The notes beneath the pieces were generated by a model, which worked only from the letters and a program-made list of their open reading frames with translations, was not told the origin of the DNA and did not search any database. Both the position numbers and the translations under genes were made by a program. A stretch of 34,072 nt of DNA, taken from positions 1 through 34,072 of the forward strand of contig NZ_JAKFZS010000044.1 of NCBI RefSeq assembly GCF_021654285.1. The letters run 5' to 3'. This document shows, piece after piece, positions 1 through 6,934 of this stretch. Source of the DNA: Pseudoalteromonas luteoviolacea. Its GTDB lineage: Bacteria > Pseudomonadota > Gammaproteobacteria > Enterobacterales > Alteromonadaceae. The number at the start of each line of letters is the position of its first letter. The first letter of the stretch is position 1.

Positions 1-60
1 TCAGGTCAGGTCAGGTCAGGTCAGGTCAGGTCAGGTCAGGTCAGGTCAGGTCAGGTCAGG
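1..60. repeat. TCAGG pentanucleotide tandem repeat, 12 perfect copies
   Basis: The first 60 bases are twelve uninterrupted copies of TCAGG; the array may extend past the window's left edge. Read on the plus strand, every frame is free of stops within the array and encodes a repeating five-residue unit (Ser-Gly-Gln-Val-Arg in frame 1). Frame 1 closes at a TGA at 82-84. On the minus strand every frame meets TGA every 15 bases. It lies just downstream of the transglycosylase gene that ends at 119. It could be a slippage-prone microsatellite, the 3' end of an unseen plus-strand gene, or an assembly-edge artefact. Confidence 0.95.
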
Positions 61-118
61 ATTAATTTGAACCATAATTTATGAAGTAGCAAGTAAAAGC
101 CTGCTACTTCTAATCGAT

Positions 119-1447
119 TTAAATATATAGCTTTTCAGCAGCCAACACTTTTTTAAGGTAGTGCTTTGTCTCGTCATAAGGCAAACCGGCTTGTAGAGCC
201 TCCAGTACACGCTCTGGTGGCATAGAATTGATAATTTTAGCCGCTTCACGGATATTTCTAGAATCATTCGTATTGAAGACTCTCGCGACATTGCCTGCAC
301 CAGTATTATATGCAGCAATCATACAATATTTGCGACTAAGCGGATCTTTGATTCGACTTAAATACCGGTCGTTGAGTAGATGAAGATAGGCCGTGCCTGC
401 TTCAATATTATTGTTCACAACGTATAGATATGGCGCGCTCATAGGTGCATCAATTTTAAATAAAAACCGATTAACATCAACACCCGCACTGGTCGGTACA
501 ACTTGCATTAGGCCATATGCAGGAATATGCGACTTGGCAAGGGGGTTAAAGTGACTTTCTGTATGCATTACAGCCAAGACTAGACTTGAGTCTATCTTAA
601 ACCGTTCACTATGCTTAGCAATATCGCCGGTGTAATTGGATGCTCTTTTTTTAGCGAGGCTGCCTTGCGGCAGTTTGATAGTCACTTTGGTAACGGTTTC
701 ATCATTTTGGCCCGCTATCTGTCTAACTGATTGAGCTAAGCTTTGAATACGCTTTACTTCAAGCTGATCTAACTTTGCTTTATCTTGCGCAAGCTTTTCA
801 GCTGCAACTCTAGCATTCTCTTCATCTAGCGCCAGTTGCTCATCCGCTTTTTTTTCTAATAACTGCTTTTGCTCTAACGTTTGCTGTTTAATTTTTGATT
901 TCGCATCAATAATTGCATTGACCTTTAAATTTCGATCAATATCGTAATCTTGAATATTGGCTTTCTCTAAAGATACTTGTTCACCACTAAAGAATGTTTG
1001 CATTAAAGCAGTTTCAGCTTTTCTAAAGCGCTCAAATTCTTTTTGCACGTCAGATTTTGACGGTGCCTCCTCGCCTTCATGACGTATACTTAAAACAATC
1101 TCATTACGCTCAAAATCAACTTCTAGCCTTGAACGATTATCTTCAGAATAAGAAACATATTCACTCTGCGAGGCAATTTTAGCTTCACCCCACTCTTTGA
1201 TAAGCTCATCTCTAAATGCGTCATATTCTGCAAGGTGTTGTTCAACAAACTCCTCATATTCCCCTAAATGCTGAGCTTTGAACTGTTCAAATTCAGATTG
1301 CTCCGAACTTGATTCTGGAGTTGATTGCGCCTTACTATCGTAACCCTGCATCTCTTTTGACAGTTCACCAAAAAGTGCTGAAGTACTTGCAAAAGCAGTA
1401 CTTACTACAAATTGAGAAGCGATTGTTAATGCGAGTACTTTCTTCAC
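119..1447 (-). CDS. MltC-like lytic murein transglycosylase (DUF3393 + SLT domain)
   Basis: Predicted periplasmic lytic transglycosylase cleaving the MurNAc-GlcNAc bond of peptidoglycan. Residues 1-20 form a signal peptide ending in an Ala-Phe-Ala site; no lipobox is seen, unlike E. coli MltC, which is a lipoprotein. Residues about 80-150 resemble the MltC N-terminal domain (DUF3393), with a Trp-Gly followed by a Tyr-Val-x-Tyr-Ser segment. A Lys/Glu/Gln-rich probable coiled coil follows (about 180-235). The C-terminal 170 residues carry the family-1 SLT signature: catalytic Glu in His-Thr-Glu-Ser-His-Phe, then Gly-Leu-Met-Gln and Ala-Tyr-Asn-Thr-Gly-Ala-Gly-Asn. At 442 residues it is longer than E. 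coli MltC (about 360), mainly through an acidic N-terminal insert and the coiled coil. The start is GTG at 1447 with AAGGA seven bases upstream. It sits 44 bp downstream of an LPP20 lipoprotein gene, separated by a terminator hairpin. Confidence 0.88.
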   Translation of the reverse strand: MKKVLALTIASQFVVSTAFASTSALFGELSKEMQGYDSKAQSTPESSSEQSEFEQFKAQHLGEYEEFVEQHLAEYDAFRDELIKEWGEAKIASQSEYVSYSEDNRSRLEVDFERNEIVLSIRHEGEEAPSKSDVQKEFERFRKAETALMQTFFSGEQVSLEKANIQDYDIDRNLKVNAIIDAKSKIKQQTLEQKQLLEKKADEQLALDEENARVAAEKLAQDKAKLDQLEVKRIQSLAQSVRQIAGQNDETVTKVTIKLPQGSLAKKRASNYTGDIAKHSERFKIDSSLVLAVMHTESHFNPLAKSHIPAYGLMQVVPTSAGVDVNRFLFKIDAPMSAPYLYVVNNNIEAGTAYLHLLNDRYLSRIKDPLSRKYCMIAAYNTGAGNVARVFNTNDSRNIREAAKIINSMPPERVLEALQAGLPYDETKHYLKKVLAAEKLYI

Positions 1448-1463
1448 TTTAATATCCTTAAAA

Positions 1464-1490
1464 GCAAAAACGCGCCAAAAGGCGCGCTGT
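1464..1490 (-). terminator. Rho-independent terminator after the LPP20 gene
   Basis: On the minus strand a GCGCC/GGCGC-rich stem (1471-1476 pairing with 1481-1486) with a four-base loop is followed by a T-rich run. It lies between the LPP20 stop (1492) and the transglycosylase start (1447), so the two minus-strand genes are probably at least partly uncoupled. Confidence 0.75.
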
Positions 1491-1491
1491 A

Positions 1492-2070
1492 TTAATTCGT
1501 CAATCTAGCAATTTCTTTTTCTAAATCTTTTTCAGCTTTATAAGCTTTAAACTCTTGATATAAGAATTTCTCATCTTGCGGATTGATTTCTTTCTTTGTC
1601 TCTTTTATCACATCTTTAAATAGTGAATGAGTTAGCTGTGGTGATAACACAACTAGAGAACAGTAGTAATCTTTCCCACCAATTTCGACAACATCAGCTT
1701 TATTTACACGAGAACCATTAAGTGTTTGCTTTGTCAGTTGCTTTGATACTGAACTAAACGTAGAACCTACTGTCGTATCGTCATTAGCATCAGTGCGGTT
1801 TGCAAATGTCTTATCTAAACCTTCAATACGGGTTTCAATTTGTTGAGCCAATGCTAAACGCGCATTTGCAACAGATTTTTTTTGATCGATTGAAATATTA
1901 CCAGAGAATTTGACACAGTCAGCAGCCGCAATGCCGTTTTCAATCGTTGGGTTCAATACCCAATCTGGAATATTTACTTTAGATTGAGAAGCAGACTGTT
2001 CTTGCGTCGAGCTACAACCTGCCAAGATCCCTGTAACAAGCACAGAAGTAAGTAGCGATTTAAGTTTCAT
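1492..2070 (-). CDS. LPP20-family outer-membrane lipoprotein
   Basis: A 192-residue predicted lipoprotein. The N-terminus has a Lys-containing n-region, a hydrophobic stretch and the lipobox Leu-Ala-Gly-Cys, with the acylated Cys at about residue 19. The segment Ala-Arg-Leu-Ala-Leu-Ala-Gln-Gln-Ile near residue 70 is typical of the LPP20 family (PF02169), as is the 'PDW' element near residue 37. The last 35 residues are Lys/Glu-rich and probably helical. Family members are outer-membrane lipoproteins of mostly unknown role; one, FlgP, acts at the Vibrio flagellum. The ATG at 2070 has AAGGAA at normal spacing. It diverges from a three-lipoprotein operon that ends with a second, longer LPP20 protein. 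Its role is not known. Confidence 0.8.
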   Translation of the reverse strand: MKLKSLLTSVLVTGILAGCSSTQEQSASQSKVNIPDWVLNPTIENGIAAADCVKFSGNISIDQKKSVANARLALAQQIETRIEGLDKTFANRTDANDDTTVGSTFSSVSKQLTKQTLNGSRVNKADVVEIGGKDYYCSLVVLSPQLTHSLFKDVIKETKKEINPQDEKFLYQEFKAYKAEKDLEKEIARLTN

Positions 2071-2230
2071 GGTATTTTCCTTCGTAAGAATGATTGCCTA
2101 AGCGATGATTTAAATTTAACAAAAGGCTCGGCTAATTACAGTAATAAATTGTAAGAACGATTTTTTACAACTTTATTCTTTAAAAAAACTAAAAAAATCT
2201 TAAACTTGCTGACAATATAACTGAATAAAT

Positions 2231-2239
2231 TGGTATAGT
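2231..2239 (+). promoter_or_regulatory. Candidate extended -10 promoter of the lipoprotein operon
   Basis: TGGTATAGT fits an extended -10 element (TG-n-TATAGT). A weak -35-like CTGACA lies at 2209-2214 with a long 19-base spacer. Transcription would start near 2246, giving a leader of only about 17 bases and little room for a Shine-Dalgarno site before the ATG at 2263. This is pattern matching only. Confidence 0.35.
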
Positions 2240-2262
2240 CACTGTCATGTTTTTAACAAGTC

Positions 2263-3978
2263 ATGGATGTCAACGTGCAAAATAACATAATTACTAAAAC
2301 GCACTTTACTTTCTTTACAGTCATTTATCTGTTTTTTCTAAGCGGGTGCCAAAGTACTCCTGCAAATAAAAATGCAATTCTGCTTGCTCAACAAGGCGAA
2401 TTTGAATCTGCAAAACAAACGATACGTGCAGACTACTCAGCTAACGGCAAAAGCAAACTCCTACATTACTTAGAACTTGGTATGCTTAATCACTTACAAG
2501 GTAATTACCAACTCAGTAACCAACAACTGACCCAAGCACAGCAAATCATCGAAGAACAGTACACTATCAGTATTTCTGAAAGTGCACTCGCTTTATTAAG
2601 TGGGCCTTCTTTTACTACCTACGCTGGGAAGGTGTATCATAGACCTCTGATTAACTTCTATAAGGCGCTAAACTACAACGCACTGGCAAATCAGACTAAT
2701 GCTGACCGTCAAAGCTTTTTAGACTCAGCCCTCGTTGAAATGAGGCAGCTTGATACCTACCTTTCAGGGTTAAAAGACGCAACTGGAGGCTATGATGAAG
2801 AAAAACCGTCTGGTTTAGACCTATTAACTGAGCAAATAGATAATTTAACAAGGCCGTTGTTTGCACCAAACGATTTACTCAAAGATATAGAGTATAAAGA
2901 TGATGCTTTTGCACACTATGTCAGTGGTATTCTCTTTGAACGCAACCAAGAACTGGACTCCGCTAGGATACAATATCAACGTGCTATCCAAGCTTTCGAG
3001 AATGGCTTTGCTCAACAGTACGATATAAACCCAATTGTTATCACCCAAATCAAGAAAGATCTTATTCGTGTAATGGCAATGGCTGGGGGTTACTCTAATG
3101 AAGTCGCGAAATTGAAATCCGAACTCAAAATCACAACAAGTAAAACTTCTCAGCCTGTTTTAAACATCTTGCAAGATGTAGGGATTGGACCGCAAAGAAA
3201 GCAATTTAACTTACTTTTAAATGTAGATGAAGAGGCCAAAGCACTTGTTATGACGCCCATTTTATGGGGTACTCAACGGGAACAACAAGCGCAAATGCGA
3301 TGGTTTCAGATGCTTTATGCAGATACGAGTATATTTGACCTAATCCAAAATTATGCAACTGGTGATGTCAGTGACATCGTTATGGGCGGACTTACTAAGC
3401 GGATACCATTGGGACCAATTTGGGATGACGCAGTAGATATCGGCTTGATCAGTGCCCTTCAATATGGGAGCCGTATTTCCGTTACCTATCTAGAGCCTCT
3501 AAAACAACAAATAGATCGCTCTGAAATATGGGTAAACAACCAAAAAGTTGCAAATTTGGAGAAGATTTATTCTGTTAGCCTTCTAACCTTACAAGATGCC
3601 CTAAATAACGCCAACTCAGAAATACAAATAGCCTTAGCAAGAGAGATCGTTAAGTCATTAACTGCTCAAAAAGCGATTTCGGCGACAGGGTTAGATGCTT
3701 CATTCTCAGGGTTTGCAAAACTTGCTACCTCCGTTGTCAATGCAGTCACTGCATCTGCTGATGTAAGGCAATGGCACTCTTTGCCATCACAAATCAATTA
3801 TATCCAGCTGCCTGTGTCAAAAGGGGAACACACCATTACACTAAAAACCTATTTAACATCTGGTATCGTTCTAGAGCAGAGCGAAACAATCCAGATTGTT
3901 GACGACGTGACGCTTTGGCATACACGAACATTTTTACAAAAAACACGTATCGAAACACCGGATTCAACTTTTTTATAA
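2263..3978 (+). CDS. COG3014-family lipoprotein
   Basis: A 571-residue predicted lipoprotein of the COG3014 type, found beside LpoB-like and LPP20 genes in Shewanella and Vibrio relatives. An N-terminal hydrophobic segment ends in the lipobox Leu-Ser-Gly-Cys (Cys about residue 29). Residues about 35-290 are helical and TPR-like, with repeated Ala/Leu/Gln-rich pairs; an example is the segment around Ala-His-Tyr-Val-Ser-Gly-Ile-Leu-Phe-Glu, which looks like a tetratricopeptide helix. The C-terminal half is more beta-rich, with a Gly-rich central segment around residues 365-400. It is the first gene of a three-lipoprotein operon, with the next start 13 bp downstream. The start has a poor ribosome-binding site, so the true N-terminus could be a few codons in. 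Biochemical function is unknown; envelope assembly or peptidoglycan synthesis is inferred from neighbours only. Confidence 0.78.
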   Translation: MDVNVQNNIITKTHFTFFTVIYLFFLSGCQSTPANKNAILLAQQGEFESAKQTIRADYSANGKSKLLHYLELGMLNHLQGNYQLSNQQLTQAQQIIEEQYTISISESALALLSGPSFTTYAGKVYHRPLINFYKALNYNALANQTNADRQSFLDSALVEMRQLDTYLSGLKDATGGYDEEKPSGLDLLTEQIDNLTRPLFAPNDLLKDIEYKDDAFAHYVSGILFERNQELDSARIQYQRAIQAFENGFAQQYDINPIVITQIKKDLIRVMAMAGGYSNEVAKLKSELKITTSKTSQPVLNILQDVGIGPQRKQFNLLLNVDEEAKALVMTPILWGTQREQQAQMRWFQMLYADTSIFDLIQNYATGDVSDIVMGGLTKRIPLGPIWDDAVDIGLISALQYGSRISVTYLEPLKQQIDRSEIWVNNQKVANLEKIYSVSLLTLQDALNNANSEIQIALAREIVKSLTAQKAISATGLDASFSGFAKLATSVVNAVTASADVRQWHSLPSQINYIQLPVSKGEHTITLKTYLTSGIVLEQSETIQIVDDVTLWHTRTFLQKTRIETPDSTFL

Positions 3979-3991
3979 TGGAAAAATTGTT

Positions 3992-4606
3992 ATGAAATGT
4001 AATAAGACCTTACTTAAACTTACTCCGCTTTTTGTCGCTTGTACTCTCGCGGTTTCTGGTTGCTCGTCGACCAAGGTCCAAAGAGTAGATGCAAATCAAG
4101 AGGTTGCATTATCAGACAAATGGAATGCAAAGGACTCGCAACTAGTTGCCGAAGCAATGATCAATGACATGCTGAGTTTTCCATGGGTAAACGATCACTT
4201 ACAAAAAGAAGGTTCTAAACCTGCTATTATCATTCAATCAGTGCGTAACAAGTCTCACCAGCACATTGCTGTAGATACATTTTTAAATGACTTAAAGCGT
4301 TCAATTTTACGCAGCGGACAAGCTGACTTCGTCGCCAACAAAGATGTCAGAAAAGAAATCCGCGATGAACGAAAAGATCAAGAGCTTAATTCAAGTCTTG
4401 AGAGTCAAAATGAAATGGGGCAAGAATACGGCGCTGATTATGCACTGTCTGGCACTATCAACTCTTTTGTTGATGAGCAAGGCGGCGATCGTGTGACTTT
4501 TTATCAAGTTGATTTACGTCTAATCGATATGACGACAAACCGTGAGGTATGGAATGGACAAAAGAAAATACAAAAACTGCAGGAACGTTCACGTTTTGGC
4601 TTCTAA
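3992..4606 (+). CDS. LpoB-like penicillin-binding-protein activator lipoprotein
   Basis: A 204-residue lipoprotein with lipobox Val-Ser-Gly-Cys (Cys24). The mature part matches the LpoB-type fold: a conserved Leu-Val-Ala-Glu-Ala-Met-Ile-Asn-Asp-Met segment, the Arg-Asn-Lys-Ser-x-His-His-Ile strand with a following Thr-Phe helix, then Gly-Ala-Asp-Tyr-Ala-Leu-Ser-Gly and the Tyr-Gln-Val-Asp-Leu-Arg-Leu strand. E. coli LpoB is an outer-membrane protein that reaches across the periplasm to stimulate PBP1b. This protein lacks the long Pro-rich linker of the enteric protein, so it may be a paralogue with another partner. It is the second gene of the operon; its 3' end contains the probable start and Shine-Dalgarno site of the next gene, suggesting translational coupling. 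Confidence 0.82.
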   Translation: MKCNKTLLKLTPLFVACTLAVSGCSSTKVQRVDANQEVALSDKWNAKDSQLVAEAMINDMLSFPWVNDHLQKEGSKPAIIIQSVRNKSHQHIAVDTFLNDLKRSILRSGQADFVANKDVRKEIRDERKDQELNSSLESQNEMGQEYGADYALSGTINSFVDEQGGDRVTFYQVDLRLIDMTTNREVWNGQKKIQKLQERSRFGF

Positions 4607-5594
4607 ACCACTTTTAGCGACAATGCTTAGTGTCGCTTTGCTTTCTGGTTGTCAGAGTAATTCAGCGAGCCAAACACAACAAAGCACCACACCACAGTGG
4701 ATAACTGTGACACCAGCGTCTAGTTATATGGTGTACGGTGTTGGCAATGCGCAAAATACAGGTGACATACAACAAGCTAAATTGGCAGCACAAGAGTCAG
4801 CCCGTCTCGCTTTGGCGAAACAACTGAATGTTACTATTTCTGGAAATACAACCATTAGCCAACAAGCTGATAATAAATCAATGACCTTTCACATTGATGA
4901 GTATATTCAATCAAAAGTCCCAAATATTCAGTTACAGGGTGTAAAAATTGAAGATGAATATATCAGTGCTGATAAACAAACTATTTATGCCTTGGCTGCA
5001 TTCAATCGAACTGAAGCAGTCATGCAAACCGAGTTATCGATCAATGCACTTGATGACGAGATCAGTCAATTTTCATTATCTCAAGCTCAAAAAAGTAAAA
5101 GCTTAGCACTTAAAAGTGCAGTTGCACTCAAAGAGCTTGGTGTTAAGCGGAACAAACTGAATAATTATTTGCAAATGCTTCAAGCCGCGCACGTCAGTAT
5201 GCCGAATACTGTGCGAGCGAAGCTAGACATGGCAGATGCACTATTAAATGACATTAGCTTTAGTATTAATGCAGATAATAGCAAGCATCAAAAAGTCAGA
5301 GACATGCTTGCCAAAGCACTGACAAGTCAAGGTATCAAGATCACAAACCAGGGTGCTGATTTCGATTTGAGCTTTCGTGTTGATTGGCAAGATATGAAAA
5401 AGTCAGGCACTTTCTATAGCCTTGCTGAAAGCTACCTTGTGGTAAAAGAACAAGGCGAAGAAAAAGCACACTTTAACGCTAAAGTGAAAGCCGCTTCAAG
5501 CTTTAAAGATACTGCAAAAAGCAATGCTATGGGGAAACTTGCAGATAAATTGGGCCAACAATTGGCGCAATTTGTTGTAACAGGTAAATCCTAG
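4596..5594 (+). CDS. LPP20-family lipoprotein, larger paralogue, probable TTG start
   Basis: A predicted outer-membrane lipoprotein of about 332 residues. From a TTG at 4596 the N-terminus reads as a compact signal peptide with one Lys and lipobox Leu-Ser-Gly-Cys (Cys19); AGGA at 4581-4584 lies 11 bases upstream. Starts at GTG 4542 or ATG 4554 would add a Lys/Arg-rich tail; ATG 4623 leaves no positive n-region. Residues about 35-150 form an LPP20 domain (Pro-Gln-Trp, Tyr-Gly-Val-Gly-x-Ala, Ala-Arg-Leu-Ala-Leu-Ala). A helical linker and a C-terminal domain of about 110 residues follow; I cannot name that domain. It overlaps the LpoB-like gene by 11 bp and ends the operon before a bidirectional terminator. 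Confidence 0.78.
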   Translation: MASKPLLATMLSVALLSGCQSNSASQTQQSTTPQWITVTPASSYMVYGVGNAQNTGDIQQAKLAAQESARLALAKQLNVTISGNTTISQQADNKSMTFHIDEYIQSKVPNIQLQGVKIEDEYISADKQTIYALAAFNRTEAVMQTELSINALDDEISQFSLSQAQKSKSLALKSAVALKELGVKRNKLNNYLQMLQAAHVSMPNTVRAKLDMADALLNDISFSINADNSKHQKVRDMLAKALTSQGIKITNQGADFDLSFRVDWQDMKKSGTFYSLAESYLVVKEQGEEKAHFNAKVKAASSFKDTAKSNAMGKLADKLGQQLAQFVVTGKS

Positions 5595-5618
5595 TCAGCG
5601 CTTTTTTATTTATAGTGT

Positions 5619-5642
5619 AAAAAAGGCCACAAGGCCTTTTTT
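5619..5642. terminator. Bidirectional terminator between convergent LPP20 and yejK
   Basis: A perfect 10-bp stem (A-tract plus GGCC pairing with GGCC plus T-tract, four-base loop ACAA) gives a GC core flanked by A runs on one side and T runs on the other. It therefore works as an intrinsic terminator in both directions. It overlaps the yejK stop codon. Confidence 0.85.
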
Positions 5643-6651
5643 ATTTTTCTTGTGAGTACTTCTCTAGTTGATCTTTTAAGTTAGGTGGGACACCTTTGAT
5701 AGTAAGGGTATCACTAACTGGATCATAAATGACGCGCTCACCTAAGTGCTTTCTCTCGAATCCGACGCTTACACCGCCGCCCATACCCGAAAACTTCACC
5801 ATTGCAGTCACAGTCTTTTTATCAAGTGGGAATGACTCTTCCAGCTCATAGCCTTGTTCTTTATAAAAATCCTCAAACTGAACTTCTGAAGATTTCGAAA
5901 GCGTATCAGATAAGCCTTCGATATCAGCATCTTCGCCACTATTAATACAGTCATTGCAGTAATCAAATACCTCTTTTCTGATGACGTCTTTTTCAGATTT
6001 TTCAAACTGCTGTTCAGCCAAATAATCTTCAACTGCATGTAACATAGTCTGTGATTGTTGCTTAGGATCAACCCCTTCTGCACATCCTAAAAAGTCTAAG
6101 AAAAAGTCAGCAACTTTGCGTCCAGCTCGGCCTTTAATAAAAGAAATATAGCGATTCTCTTCTGCCTGCGTGTCCCAAGCTGTCAAATCAATACGCGCTG
6201 CTAACTGCATTCGAGAAATATCCAAGTGTCTGGAACTTGCTAAATCAAGTTCAGAAGTGATCGAATAATGCTCTTTAATGCTAATTTGAGCAATCAGCAT
6301 ATAATCGCAACCGACATATTGATAATGACAAAAAATTAAATACCCCGTTTCATGAAACGCATATTTATTTAGCTCTTCTTTTAACACTTCAGTTGCCTGC
6401 TGTGTCAAATGCCAAAAGCCTAGCTCATTATTACGATAACTTTGCATCGCAGATGCAACTGTACTATTTTTGTCACCATCAAATGCGCAAAACCCCTTTC
6501 CAGGTTTTCCATTATATGCATGGTGCAACTGCTCAATAAATACATTGACCCTATCATTAACGGCCATCTCGTCTTCACGTAAATGAATTTGCGTTTCTTC
6601 GTCTTGCTTGTCTACATAATGTACAACAAGCTTTTTCACCTCAATGCTCAT
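5641..6651 (-). CDS. yejK: Nucleoid-associated protein YejK/NdpA
   Basis: A 336-residue homologue of E. coli YejK (335 residues), a nucleoid-associated protein of the NdpA family (PF04245) that binds DNA; its precise cellular role is poorly defined. Matching features include the N-terminal Val-Val-His-Tyr-Val segment, the Phe-Cys-x-Phe-Asp block, the Ser-Ser-Arg-His-Leu-Asp-Ile central motif, Phe-Ile-Lys-Gly-Arg-Ala-Gly-Arg-Lys-Val-Ala-Asp-Phe-Phe with the following Gly-Cys, and a basic C-terminal segment. The start at 6651 was chosen because upstream in-frame codons have no family similarity and length then equals the family norm. It is divergent from yejL with 66 bp between starts, as in E. 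coli. Confidence 0.95.
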   Translation of the reverse strand: MSIEVKKLVVHYVDKQDEETQIHLREDEMAVNDRVNVFIEQLHHAYNGKPGKGFCAFDGDKNSTVASAMQSYRNNELGFWHLTQQATEVLKEELNKYAFHETGYLIFCHYQYVGCDYMLIAQISIKEHYSITSELDLASSRHLDISRMQLAARIDLTAWDTQAEENRYISFIKGRAGRKVADFFLDFLGCAEGVDPKQQSQTMLHAVEDYLAEQQFEKSEKDVIRKEVFDYCNDCINSGEDADIEGLSDTLSKSSEVQFEDFYKEQGYELEESFPLDKKTVTAMVKFSGMGGGVSVGFERKHLGERVIYDPVSDTLTIKGVPPNLKDQLEKYSQEK

Positions 6652-6653
6652 CT

Positions 6654-6681
6654 TTGTTTTTAACGCCTCTGGTGTTAGAAT
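6654..6681 (+). promoter_or_regulatory. Candidate promoter for yejL-yejM
   Basis: TTGTTT (6654-6659), a 16-base spacer and TAGAAT (6676-6681) preceded by TGT form a plausible sigma-70 promoter with an extended -10. Transcription near 6688 gives a leader of about 30 bases before the ATG at 6718. It also argues against the in-frame ATG at 6682, which would abut the -10. Confidence 0.45.
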
Positions 6682-6717
6682 ATGAAGAATTGTAACTCTA
6701 TTAATTTGAACCAACCG

Positions 6718-6930
6718 ATGCCAATTCAGTCTAAATATTCCAATGAACAAGTAGAACAAATTGTTGATAGTTTAATCACTGTGCTTCAAGAGCACAAAGC
6801 ACCTGTCGACTTGAGTTTAATGTGTTTAGGAAATTCTATCACGCACATCCTAAAAGAGCATGTGCCAGAGAGTAAAAGAGAAGAAGTCGCGGAAAATTTT
6901 GCAAAGGCGCTTACTCAATCGGTAAAGTAA
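6718..6930 (+). CDS. yejL: YejL family protein (DUF1414)
   Basis: A 70-residue protein matching E. coli YejL (75 residues) nearly end to end: Tyr-Ser-x-Glu-Gln-Val-Glu-Gln near the N-terminus, then His-Lys-Ala-Pro-x-Asp-Leu-Ser-Leu-Met-x-Leu-Gly-Asn, and a C-terminal Phe-Ala-x-Ala-Leu helix. It is a small helical cytosolic protein of unknown function, always near yejK and yejM in gammaproteobacteria. The start Met-Pro-Ile-Gln at 6718 matches the family N-terminus; a longer form from 6682 would add 12 unrelated residues. The next gene starts four bases after its stop. Confidence 0.93.
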   Translation: MPIQSKYSNEQVEQIVDSLITVLQEHKAPVDLSLMCLGNSITHILKEHVPESKREEVAENFAKALTQSVK

Positions 6931-6934
6931 CGGA

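Noticed and set aside
1..60. CRISPR array
   Set aside because: The unit is only five bases with no spacers and no cas genes nearby.
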